Of a stretch of 64,000 nucleotides of DNA, positions 32,832-40,301 are shown piece by piece; position 1 is the first letter of the stretch, and the number at the start of each line of letters is the position of its first letter. The notes below the pieces were generated by a model, which saw only the letters and a program-made list of their open reading frames with translations, was not told the DNA's origin and searched no databases. The position numbers and the translations under genes are program-made. Source of the stretch: CAILZL01 sp049840395 (GTDB lineage: Bacteria; Pseudomonadota; Gammaproteobacteria; Steroidobacterales; Steroidobacteraceae). The DNA lies in contig JASGLD010000001.1 of assembly GCA_049840395.1 (NCBI GenBank), forward strand, positions 558,001 through 622,000. The letters run 5' to 3'.

Positions 32832-32860
32832 AGTATATTAAACAGTATTATAAATATACT
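32832..32860 (-). promoter_or_regulatory. candidate promoter/operator of the ATPase operon
   Basis: Perfect inverted repeat AGTATATT-13-AATATACT enclosing a leftward TATAAT (32847-32852), 31 to 60 bases upstream of the first gene's GTG, in very AT-rich sequence. No convincing -35 box. The palindrome around the -10 box suggests repression. Confidence 0.5.
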
Positions 32861-33044
32861 TGTCATTAATTTATTTAAAATATGCGTTATGGAAAAAGGG
32901 TGTCCGGTGGTCGAGGGGCGAAGACAATTCAGAAAAGTGGTGTATGGCTAAATGGGTAAACATAGGCTGAGCCAATACATCCCCACCCCTGATCGACAAG
33001 AGCGCTGCTAATCATCGACACTTTCGCAGGTACTGGAGGTTTGC

Positions 33045-34037
33045 ATGTTCGACGAATTGATACGCGAGTTGCGCCGTCTCGAAAGTGGCCGGCAGGTATC
33101 GGTACCAATAGCGGCCGACGCCGAGGGCTACCTTGATCGTGAATGCCCTTCTGATGCGTGTCTCTCCCAGTTCAAAGTTCACGAAGATGACTGGCGTGAC
33201 AAGGTGGGCAATGGAGACGTCTTTTGCCCTTTCTGCCGTCATTCCGCAGATTCAAAGAAATGGTACACGCAGGAACAGGTTGAGCACGTAAAGGAAGTAG
33301 CAATTGCGCAACTTCGGCAAAACATTTCCGAGGCAATGAAGAACGATGCGCATCAATGGAATCGGCGTCAATCAGGTGGCGGTTTTTTTCGTATAACTAT
33401 GCAGGTTAATAGTCATCCCGCACCTGTATTACTGCCTCTGGATGCCGCCGAGCCGATGCGGCTTAAGATTACTTGTCCCGCGTGTTCGTGCCGATATGCA
33501 GTCATAGGTGCTGCTTTCTTCTGTCCGGCTTGTGGTCACAACGCTGCCGATATGATGTTTGGCCAGTCTGTTGCCGCGATTAATAATTCGTTGGACGCAA
33601 TTTCTGCCGTGCGTGCCGCAATTACTGATAGGGATACCGCTGAAACTACGGCGCGGCTCATCATTGAGAATGCTTTGCAGAATGCGATAACAACATTCCA
33701 GCGTTATGCCGAAGTTTTGTATGCGCGTTATCCTTCTACTTCTCGGCCTCGGCGCAATGCGTTTCAGAATCTTATGGAGGGCGGCGAACTATGGAATACC
33801 GCGACTGGCAAGCGCTATGGCGATTACCTTAGTGGCGAAGAACTGATTGTGCTCCAGCGTTTCTTTCAACAGCGACACTTGTTGGCGCATACGCAGGGGC
33901 TTGTAGATGCTGACTATATTCAGCGGACCAACGACGCAACCTATCAGGTCGGGCAGCGTCTCGTAGTCCGTGAAAGATCGGTCCGGGAGTGCCTTCGATT
34001 GATCGAAAAGCTCGCCGATGCTATGGCTAATCATTAG
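33045..34037 (+). CDS. zinc-ribbon protein with HEPN-like C-terminal domain
   Basis: 330 residues; GGAGG lies five bases before the ATG. Two zinc-binding units are visible: Cys34/Cys39 with Cys61/Cys64 (FCPFC) and Cys144/Cys147 (CPAC) with Cys160/Cys163 (CPACGHNAADM). The C-terminal half is helical and contains FFQQRHLLAHTQGLVDADYI, in which Arg277 and His282 form the Rx4H signature of HEPN ribonuclease domains. HEPN proteins are common RNases of toxin-antitoxin and phage-defence systems. The zinc ribbons could bind nucleic acid. It is divergent from the ATPase operon. The HEPN call is by motif and context only. Confidence 0.7.
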   Translation: MFDELIRELRRLESGRQVSVPIAADAEGYLDRECPSDACLSQFKVHEDDWRDKVGNGDVFCPFCRHSADSKKWYTQEQVEHVKEVAIAQLRQNISEAMKNDAHQWNRRQSGGGFFRITMQVNSHPAPVLLPLDAAEPMRLKITCPACSCRYAVIGAAFFCPACGHNAADMMFGQSVAAINNSLDAISAVRAAITDRDTAETTARLIIENALQNAITTFQRYAEVLYARYPSTSRPRRNAFQNLMEGGELWNTATGKRYGDYLSGEELIVLQRFFQQRHLLAHTQGLVDADYIQRTNDATYQVGQRLVVRERSVRECLRLIEKLADAMANH

Positions 34038-34147
34038 TAAGTGCAAAGGGGGAGGCTTAAAGGGGTACGTCCGATCTGTTGAACGAATAACTCCGGTGTG
34101 CATCTGCGAGTTGTAGAGGAGAGTTGTCTAGCGTTGCTTCGTAAATG

Positions 34148-35572
34148 TTAATCATGTGTCCGCCGCATCTTCCCAGCCAACTCCCCCACCACCCGCAACG
34201 CTCCCTCCAACTTAGCCGCAGTGGGATGCCCATAATTAATCCTTACAAAATGAGCAAAGTCGGGTTGATTGGCGAACAGCTGTCCCGGCGCCAGGCTGAT
34301 GTCGTGCAGTAGCGCTTGTCGATGCAATTCAAGCGCATCCACATCGCCTGGCAACTCCACCCATAAAAAATAGCCGCCATCGGGGCAGGAGGCGCGTGTG
34401 CCTTCTGGGAAGTAGCGGGCGATGGCGCGCAACGCGGTGTCGCGCAAGGCCTGTAGGGTTTGTCTTAACTTGCGTAGATGACGGTCGTAACCGGCGTGCT
34501 GCAGGTAGCCGCTCAACGCCAGCTGCGAAGGCAGGGCCGTGGAAAGATTGGTCATCAGCTTCAGGCGTTCAATCTGCTTGGCATATTTGCCGGCTGCGAC
34601 CCAGCCGACGCGATAACCCGGCGCAAGACATTTGGAGAATGAACTGCACAGCAATATCTGGCCGCGTTTATCGAAGGCCTTGGTGGGGCGCGGCCGCTGT
34701 GTACCGAAATACAACTCGCCATACACATCGTCTTCGATCAAGGGCACTTGATGCGTTGCCAGTAATTTTGCCAGGGCTTGCTTCTTGGCTTCGCTCATCA
34801 CGCTGCCGAGTGGGTTCTGGAAATTAGGCATGAACCAACATGCCTTGACGTCGTTGCGTTGCAAGGCGGTTTCCAGCGCTTGCAGATCAATGCCTTCACG
34901 CGGATGGGTGGCGATGGCGACCACCTTCAAGTTCAGTCGTTCGATTGCCTGCAAGGCGGCATAAAAAGTGGGCGACTCTACCAACACCACATCGCCGGGG
35001 CGGGTGAGGGCGGCCAGCGATAGATTCAAGGCTTCCAATGCGCCATTGGTGATGATGATTTCGTCGGCATCGATGTGAATGCCATCGCGCGCATAACGCT
35101 GGCTGATTTGATGGCGCAGCTGCGCATTGCCCGGCGACAGATCTTCCGCCGTGCGCCACGGGTCGATATCGCGCATGCCGCGCGCCAGATAACGAGAGAG
35201 TATCGGCAACGGGAACAATTCCGGACTGGGAAACGCGGAGCCCAGCGCGGCGACCGTGCGTTCCTTGGTGGAGCCGAGAATCTCGAATACCAAGTCGCTG
35301 ATGGCCACCGAAGCCGAACGTTGCTTGGGTCGCGATACGTTCTGCACGGCCGGCAACAATGCTTGCTGTTTGCTAACGAAGTAGCCGGAACGCGGCCGGG
35401 CTTCGATCACGCTGCGCGCTTCTAGCAAGTAGTACGCCTGCAGTACGGTGGATTGACTGAGCTTGCGGCTGGCACAGGCCTGTCGCACCGAGGGCAGGCG
35501 GTCGCCGGGCCGCAGCACCCGGTCGCGCACCATGCGTTCTACTTCCGCCGCGTATTTTTCGTAGCGTTTCAT
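34148..35572 (-). CDS. MocR-type regulator (GntR domain fused to class I aminotransferase fold)
   Basis: 474 residues. Residues 1-70 form a GntR winged helix (VRDRVLRPGDRLPSVRQACA, SQSTVLQAYYLLEARSVI). The remainder is a fold-type I PLP-dependent aminotransferase: EALNLSLAALTRPGDVVLVE, NFQNPLGSVMS, EDDVYGELYFG and the PLP lysine in SSFSKCLAPGYRVGW. MocR/PdxR-like regulators use PLP or its adducts as effectors; the controlled gene is usually divergent, here the small membrane protein at 35686. Composition is like the core genome, so this marks the right edge of the accessory region. Confidence 0.92.
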   Translation of the reverse strand: MKRYEKYAAEVERMVRDRVLRPGDRLPSVRQACASRKLSQSTVLQAYYLLEARSVIEARPRSGYFVSKQQALLPAVQNVSRPKQRSASVAISDLVFEILGSTKERTVAALGSAFPSPELFPLPILSRYLARGMRDIDPWRTAEDLSPGNAQLRHQISQRYARDGIHIDADEIIITNGALEALNLSLAALTRPGDVVLVESPTFYAALQAIERLNLKVVAIATHPREGIDLQALETALQRNDVKACWFMPNFQNPLGSVMSEAKKQALAKLLATHQVPLIEDDVYGELYFGTQRPRPTKAFDKRGQILLCSSFSKCLAPGYRVGWVAAGKYAKQIERLKLMTNLSTALPSQLALSGYLQHAGYDRHLRKLRQTLQALRDTALRAIARYFPEGTRASCPDGGYFLWVELPGDVDALELHRQALLHDISLAPGQLFANQPDFAHFVRINYGHPTAAKLEGALRVVGELAGKMRRTHD

Positions 35573-35685
35573 CTGCTGTGGTTTATCTGCTCTGGTTTTT
35601 TGGGTGCGATCTGTATCTGTGTTGTCGCGCGCCGTCGGCGTAGCTTTACCCTCCAGGATAGTAAAAGAACGCAGGTGCCCTTGCC

Positions 35686-35937
35686 GTGAAGATTGCTAAA
35701 CCCATGCTGCTGGTGACCACCCCGATTGGTTTGATTGGGAGTATCTACTGGGCTTATCGATTGGCGGGTGGCCTGGTGTTTTTGTTGGTGGCGTTGTTGT
35801 TGGTGATTGCGGCCGCGTTTGTGCAGTTGGTGGGGACGGCGAGGCGGGAGGCGCGGGAGCAGGAGGCTCGGGTGGTGGCTGCGAAGGTTGCTGCTGCTAA
35901 CGCTGCTCTCTATCACTCGGACTCACTTAAACGTTGA
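35686..35937 (+). CDS. small two-helix membrane protein
   Basis: 83 residues from a GTG; an ATG at 35707 is an alternative. Two hydrophobic segments (LLVTTPIGLIGSIYWAY and LVFLLVALLLVIAAAFVQLV) are followed by a basic/acidic helical tail (ARREAREQEARVVAAKVAAA) likely in the cytoplasm. No family recognised. Divergent from the MocR regulator, 113 bases apart, so it is a plausible target. Confidence 0.65.
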   Translation: MKIAKPMLLVTTPIGLIGSIYWAYRLAGGLVFLLVALLLVIAAAFVQLVGTARREAREQEARVVAAKVAAANAALYHSDSLKR

Positions 35938-35962
35938 TGCGGAAGTGAGTGCGTCTAACTTC

Positions 35963-36046
35963 CGTCATTCCCGCGCAGGCGGGAATCCAGTGAAAGGACT
36001 TGCGAAGCACTTTGATTACTGGATCCCCGCCTGCGCGGGGATGGCG
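35963..36046 (+). repeat. 84-bp CGTCATTCCCGC repeat, copy 1
   Basis: CGTCATTCCCGCGCAGGCGG at the left and CCCCGCCTGCGCGGGGATGG at the right, each a hairpin, joined by an AT-richer centre (AGGACTTGCGAAGCACTTTG). Same orientation as copy 2. Confidence 0.85.
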
Positions 36047-36121
36047 ACCTCTCATGTTTTCGCTTTTTTAAATACGTTCTAGCTCCGTAAGACTCGCTTA
36101 TTGATTGAACTGGAGACTCTC

Positions 36122-36325
36122 ATGGAAATGGTTATCGTCATTTTGTTACTCGCCATCGTTGCCAGTCTGGGGCAGGCGTTGTTCTCCATGTCCAGCCCGC
36201 AGGCCAATTCCAAATCCATGGTCAATGCGTTGACTGTGCGTATCGGGTTGTCGGTGGCGTTGTTTGCGTTGTTGTTTATCGGTGCGCACTTCGGATGGAT
36301 TCAGCCGCATCAGGTGCATCACTAG
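36122..36325 (+). CDS. DUF2909-type twin-transmembrane protein
   Basis: 67 residues from the ATG at 36122, chosen because GGAG lies eight bases upstream; the frame is open further upstream. It matches the DUF2909 pattern: helix 1 MVIVILLLAIVASLGQALF, then the SKSMVNALTVRIGLS segment and helix 2 ALFALLFIGAHFGWIQPH. Family members are often near cytochrome oxidase genes; none is nearby here. Copies 1 and 2 of the 84-bp repeat flank the gene in the same orientation. Confidence 0.85.
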   Translation: MEMVIVILLLAIVASLGQALFSMSSPQANSKSMVNALTVRIGLSVALFALLFIGAHFGWIQPHQVHH

Positions 36326-36361
36326 CGCCTAGTTCATCTTTGAGTATCAAACTACGTTAAT

Positions 36362-36445
36362 CGTCATTCCCGCGAAGGCGGGAATCCAGTGAAAGGACTT
36401 GCAAAGCACTTTAATTACTGGATCCCCGCCTTCGCGGGGATGACG
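36362..36445 (+). repeat. 84-bp CGTCATTCCCGC repeat, copy 2
   Basis: Same element with covarying stem changes (GCGAAGGCG and CGCCTTCGC instead of GCGCAGGCG and CGCCTGCGC). Left and right hairpins change together, which supports a selected folded structure. Confidence 0.85.
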
Positions 36446-36642
36446 GCAGTATAAGTTTGACGGTGCTCTACCGCGTAGCGGTGCACGCCTCTTAAATCCC
36501 CATTTTTGTTCCATTCACTGCAACTGCGTAAGTGCTTTGCTTGCTGCTCGTCGCGCCTGCCTACAATAATTCTGCGCACATCGACGAAACATCGTCACAT
36601 GATGTCTCGAACGAATTACGAGGCACAGCGCGAGGGGGTGTT

Positions 36643-37431
36643 ATGGTTCGCAAATCGCTTGTTACTGCGGTCATCGCAGGGCTGACATTACTCAGTACTT
36701 CTTCATGGGCCTTCGATGGTCCGGCATACAGCCGCGCTAAAGCCGCTGGGCCGCAGGGGGATACCTGGGAATCGATTGCCAAGTTACCGGATTGGAAAGG
36801 CGCCTGGGGCATGTCGCGCGAGTCGTTTGGGTTGGTGGTGAAGACCAGCGACACCACCGGCGCACAACGCATTCCGCCCTTCAATGCTAAGTACGCCGAG
36901 ATGCATGACATCAGCGTGCGTCAACGCAAGGGCGGTGAAAGCTATGGCAACAACTCCGCGCACTGCCTGCCCAACGGCATGCCCAGCATCATGTCGGCGG
37001 CCTTTGCTTATGAGTTTCTATTGACGCCCGGTCAGGTGACCATCATTCCGGAAAGCAATGAAGTGCGGCGTGTGTTCACCGACGGCCGCAAACATCCGGA
37101 TGATTTATTGCCAACCTGGGAAGGACATTCCATCGGCCATTGGGAGAACGGCACATTGGTGGTCGATACCGTGGGCTTGAATGGCAAATCCGAAATGTTC
37201 GTCGGCATGCATGCCACGCGTTCTACGCACGTCGTTGAGCGCATTCATCGCAAGGATGCGCAGACCATGCAGATCGATACCACCATGTATAACGATACGA
37301 TGTTCACCAAGCCGTATCAGTACACGCGGTTGTTGACGGTTGCGCCGTTGGGAATGCAGCAGGCGTTTTGTACCGAGAACAATCGAGATAACAATGTTGA
37401 AGTGGATTTGACGCCGCCACCGTTGGAGTAG
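36643..37431 (+). CDS. secreted protein of unknown function
   Basis: 262 residues from the ATG at 36643 (GAGGGGG upstream); the frame extends 111 bases further but lacks a ribosome site. The signal peptide is MVRKSLVTAVIAGLTLLSTS with cleavage after SWA. The body has patterns common to a group of exported proteins from Sphingomonads, Acidobacteria and Steroidobacter-type genomes: LPDWKGAWG, CLPNGMPSIM, PGQVTIIPE, RRVFTDGRKHPDD and GHSIGHWENGTLVVDTVGLN. The group has no assigned function to my knowledge. It ends in the REP doublet at 37470 and a terminator. Confidence 0.75.
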   Translation: MVRKSLVTAVIAGLTLLSTSSWAFDGPAYSRAKAAGPQGDTWESIAKLPDWKGAWGMSRESFGLVVKTSDTTGAQRIPPFNAKYAEMHDISVRQRKGGESYGNNSAHCLPNGMPSIMSAAFAYEFLLTPGQVTIIPESNEVRRVFTDGRKHPDDLLPTWEGHSIGHWENGTLVVDTVGLNGKSEMFVGMHATRSTHVVERIHRKDAQTMQIDTTMYNDTMFTKPYQYTRLLTVAPLGMQQAFCTENNRDNNVEVDLTPPPLE

Positions 37432-37469
37432 TGGTGTGAATGAGCGGATCGATGATGTTTGGTACAGGT

Positions 37470-37535
37470 TTTTGTAGGTCGGGTTTTACACCCGACAGCG
37501 ATGTAAGAGTCGGGTATAAAACCCGACCTACAAAA
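37470..37535. repeat. REP-like doublet (nested inverted repeat)
   Basis: Perfect 19-base arms TTTTGTAGGTCGGGTTTTA and TAAAACCCGACCTACAAAA, with inner arms CCCGAC/GTCGGG, so each half is also a hairpin. This is the form of paired REP sequences (BIME). No REP-associated transposase is in the window. Confidence 0.8.
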
Positions 37536-37550
37536 GAGATTGGATGAAGA

Positions 37551-37579
37551 AAGCCCCGCATTGCGGGGCTTTATTTTTT
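37551..37579. terminator. intrinsic terminator
   Basis: AAGCCCCGCA pairs with TGCGGGGCTT with almost no loop, followed by TATTTTTTAA. It can serve the rightward gene at 36643; the preceding A residues also allow use from the other strand. Confidence 0.8.
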
Positions 37580-37623
37580 AACTACGAATTTCAGGTAATC
37601 GTCTTTATAGATCGCTGCATACA

Positions 37624-37718
37624 TGATGCATTGTCGGGCGCAATGAATTGCGCCCCTACATCATGTTGGCGCGATGCTTGTGTAGGGGCGCGATTTATCG
37701 CGCCCGTTCAGTGCATCA
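37624..37718. repeat. second REP-like doublet
   Basis: Outer arms GATGCA/TGCATC; inner hairpins GGGCGCAATGAATTGCGCCC and GGGGCGCGATTTATCGCGCC, linked through CCTACA and TGTAGG in opposite directions. Its end overlaps the last bases of the SUMF1-like gene. Confidence 0.75.
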
Positions 37719-38816
37719 GCTGGCCGCCACACGGAAGCCCACCGAATGGAACGCCCCCGTCGTATTGCGACCTTCGCCACGATAGGTAGAACGGCAGCTG
37801 TTGCCGGCTGCGTACCAGGAACCACCGCGCACGTTCTGGCACCACGTACCTGACTCTGCGCCGACAGTGGCGAGCGAAACGGTTGAAGTGAACTCGAAAC
37901 AATTTCCCGCCATATCCAGACAACCAGCCCAACTCGCTCCGGTAGAGAACGTGCCTACGGGCGTGGTGTAGCCGCCATAGTTATTCACCAGCGTCGAGTA
38001 TTGATCGGAGTTGAGGAAGTCGGCCTTGTAGTCGTTGGTGCCAGAGTAATTCCAACCGGTGACGCCGCCACTGGCAGAGAGACTGAGCACTGAAGCGATG
38101 GCTGCTTGATCGCCCGAAATCGCAGTACCGGAGGCGAGATTGGTAACCACCGAATCATTGACGTAACTCAGGTAGTTGATGCCCGAGCTATTGAGCAGGT
38201 ACGCGGCGCAATAGCCTTGGTAGTTGAACTTGGTGGTCAATACACCGCTGCTATAACTGGTGCCTGCCGATGCGCCCCAGGGATAGGTGTAGGTGGAGTT
38301 GCTGCCGATGGCGGCGTATTCCCATTCCGCTTCGGTGGGCAGGCGGAAGGTGTAGCCGCTATATAAAGAGCTGAGCCAGGCGCAGTACGCGACCGCCTGC
38401 GTATAAGAAACGAACAGCACTGGATGATTGGCTTTGCCGGTGGGATAGCCGCCGCCACTGCTCCAGTAAGTGGGATAGGTGGTGATGCTGTTGGCGTTGC
38501 AATAGGCCTTCCAGTTGGCGTTGGTGACTTGGTACTTGCTCAGATAGTAGGCAGATAGCGTGGCGGTCTCCTTCACGCCGGTATAGGTGTTGTTTTCTTT
38601 GAAGGTGTAACTGGCTGCGGCGATGGACACCAAATCGCTTACCGAGGGCGTGGTGGCGGTGGTGATGTAGGTCGAACCATCCCAGCCGGTGCTGCCGAAT
38701 TCCAGGGTGGCGGCATGGCTGCGCATAGGCAGCAGGTAAACACCGGCTGCCGAGCCCAGCATTCCCAGTGCGCGGCGACGAGTGAGCAATAACTGCAAGA
38801 GTTCCTGTTGAGACAT
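37716..38816 (-). CDS. Tat-exported SUMF1/FGE-like protein
   Basis: 366 residues from the ATG at 38816; the frame is open another 46 codons upstream, but the signal sequence argues for this start. The N terminus LLTRRRALGMLGSAAGVYLL is a twin-arginine signal ending near SHAA. The mature part is a formylglycine-generating-enzyme-like (SUMF1) domain: YYLSKYQVTNANWKAYC, PVLFVSYTQAVAYCAWLS, RLPTEAEWEYAA and the C-terminal NVRGGSWYAAGNSCRSTYRG with GFRVA. Many members lack sulfatase-activating chemistry and act as binding or structural domains. It contains a serine/tyrosine/asparagine-rich centre. Substrate unknown. Confidence 0.85.
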   Translation of the reverse strand: MSQQELLQLLLTRRRALGMLGSAAGVYLLPMRSHAATLEFGSTGWDGSTYITTATTPSVSDLVSIAAASYTFKENNTYTGVKETATLSAYYLSKYQVTNANWKAYCNANSITTYPTYWSSGGGYPTGKANHPVLFVSYTQAVAYCAWLSSLYSGYTFRLPTEAEWEYAAIGSNSTYTYPWGASAGTSYSSGVLTTKFNYQGYCAAYLLNSSGINYLSYVNDSVVTNLASGTAISGDQAAIASVLSLSASGGVTGWNYSGTNDYKADFLNSDQYSTLVNNYGGYTTPVGTFSTGASWAGCLDMAGNCFEFTSTVSLATVGAESGTWCQNVRGGSWYAAGNSCRSTYRGEGRNTTGAFHSVGFRVAAS

Positions 38817-39154
38817 TGCTGTGATCCCCAATTTGGCCAAATTGAAAATAGGCCGGCACCGGCTGGCGCCGGCCCTTCCTTGCGGGACGGTTCCTCCGTC
38901 CACCGCCCGCATTGTGGTGGCCGCGTCTGAATGCCAGGTAAATAATCCCTTCAAAAGGGAATTATTTGCCGCAGTGGCGGCTAGGGATTTCTCACGGCTT
39001 TGCAGTGTTATTGCTTGTTTGTTAGCGGTGCACTGGCATCGTCGTGTCGATTGTTGAGTTATTGGAATTCGGCTCTATATAAAGAAACGCAGGTGGTGCT
39101 GCGTTCGCTCCGAAAAAACCAGCTTCGCGTGCAACAATATCTCCGGCATTTGTC
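38817..39154. other. intergenic region between the SUMF1-like gene and the initiator tRNA
   Basis: No gene is supported. It holds GC-rich hairpins near 38851-38905 (GCCGGCACCGGCTGGCGCCG) in the leader of the leftward gene and an imperfect hairpin AAATAATCCCTT/AGGGAATTATTT at about 38940-38966. I recognise no riboswitch class. Confidence 0.5.
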
Positions 39155-39183
39155 TTGTGTTTGCCACACTGCATCATTAGAAT
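39155..39183 (+). promoter_or_regulatory. promoter of the initiator tRNA
   Basis: TTGTGT, 17-base spacer, TAGAAT at 39178-39183, then a GC-rich discriminator GCGCGGCC as in stringently controlled stable-RNA promoters. The tRNA starts 15 bases after the -10 box. Confidence 0.75.
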
Positions 39184-39197
39184 GCGCGGCCTCCTGT

Positions 39198-39274
<77 letters not shown>

Positions 39275-39317
39275 ATTTCCTGATTTCGGTCAGGTCCTGA
39301 GTAAAATCAGGTTTTGG

Positions 39318-39337
39318 GCCCCTTCATGGGGCTTTTT
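39318..39337 (+). terminator. terminator-like hairpin after the initiator tRNA
   Basis: GCCCC-TTCAT-GGGGC followed by TTTTT, 44 bases after the tRNA CCA end. Short stem, good T run. Confidence 0.65.
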
Positions 39338-39468
39338 GGTTTCTGGCCCAAATGAGTTGGGCCGGAATGAAGCAGAGATTGAGATTGGCGTTGAGCTGGT
39401 GCCATTCGTAAGTTAACAAGGGAGCCACTCCGGTGGCAGGCGTAAGCCGGCAGGGATTGAGCTGATGA

Positions 39469-39490
39469 ATGGGCCTTGGGCCCATTTTTT
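39469..39490 (+). terminator. second terminator-like hairpin before rimP
   Basis: ATGGGCC-TTG-GGCCCAT followed by TTTTT, about 105 bases upstream of rimP. Transcripts from the tRNA promoter would have to pass both hairpins, so this may be an attenuator of the nusA operon. Confidence 0.65.
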
Positions 39491-39594
39491 ATTTATGGGT
39501 TTTGTTTGCAAAGCCGGCTTTGCCGGGTGGATAGTCGCTCTTTGAGCCTGCCCCCGATGAGGCCGACCCGAGAAAGGTCGAATTGGGAGGCAGC

Positions 39595-40044
39595 GTGCGC
39601 GACAAGTTGATCGAGCTGCTGGAGCCAGTGGTCCGCGGTGCGGGTTTCGAACTGTGGGAGCTGGAGTACGCCTCGCGCCGCAATGGCGGCATGCTGAGGT
39701 TGTATATCGATAGTCCAGACGGTATCGATCTGGAAGCCTGCGAAAAGGTTAGCCGCGCGGTAAGCGCCTTGATGGATGAAGTCGATCCGATTCCGGACGA
39801 GTACACGCTGGAAGTGTCGTCGCCGGGCATGGACCGGGTGTTACGCACGGCGGAGCATTTCGCTCGGTATGTAGGCGAACGCGCCAATGTCGAGATGGTG
39901 TTGCCGGTGAATGGCCGGCGGCGTTTTCTGGGCAAGATACTGGCGGTGCAGGACGGTGGCCTGTCGTTGGAACAGGATGGTCAGCCGGTGCAGTTGTCGC
40001 TGGAAGGTATTAGCAAAGCGCGTCTGGCGCCGGACTTTGATTGA
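39595..40044 (+). CDS. rimP: ribosome maturation factor RimP
   Basis: 149 residues from the GTG at 39595, four bases after GGGAGG; a TTG at 39583 would overlap that ribosome site. It begins VRDKLIELLEPVVRGAGFEL with the RimP signature ISRAVSALMDEVDPIPDEYT-type centre (CEKVSRAVSALMDEVDPIPD) and EVSSPGMDRVLRTAEHF. Needed for 30S subunit maturation. First protein gene of the nusA operon. An 84-bp-type repeat sits between it and nusA. Confidence 0.95.
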   Translation: MRDKLIELLEPVVRGAGFELWELEYASRRNGGMLRLYIDSPDGIDLEACEKVSRAVSALMDEVDPIPDEYTLEVSSPGMDRVLRTAEHFARYVGERANVEMVLPVNGRRRFLGKILAVQDGGLSLEQDGQPVQLSLEGISKARLAPDFD

Positions 40045-40125
40045 TCTGAGTTTGATTGACTGGGGTTTGGTTGATCAGAGCTAGATTAATCAGAGCTAGA
40101 TTGAAGTGATGAAGCACTTATTTAT

Positions 40126-40208
40126 CGTCATCCCCGCGCAGGCGGGGATCCAGTAATTAAAGTGCTTCGCAAGTTTTCGACTGGATTCCCGCCTGCGCGG
40201 GAATGACG
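40126..40208 (-). repeat. 84-bp CGTCATTCCCGC repeat, copy 3 (inverted)
   Basis: The same element in opposite orientation to the copies at 35963 and 36362: CGTCATCCCCGCGCAGGCGG to CCGCCTGCGCGGGAATGACG. It lies between rimP and nusA, inside an otherwise compact essential operon. Confidence 0.85.
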
Positions 40209-40301
40209 GACTAAAGCGTAGTGAGCCGTCTTGTTTATTAAGGAATTCGGTTTGCTGCGTGTTGAAGTGTTGAACATTAACTCTCAGGTGGGAGTGTAGT
40301 G

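Larger units (their letters stand above)
39275..39594 (+). other. leader between initiator tRNA and rimP
   Basis: About 320 bases without a gene. It contains two terminator-like hairpins (listed separately), overlapping alternative hairpins CCTGA-TTTCGG-TCAGG and CCTGA-GTAAAA-TCAGG near 39285-39311, and GCCACTCCGGTGGC at 39424-39437. The order resembles the regulated metY-rimP leader of enterics. Confidence 0.6.

Noticed and set aside
38850..38905. GC-rich hairpins upstream of the SUMF1-like gene as a riboswitch
   Set aside because: Stems are present, but no known riboswitch core sequence is recognisable.
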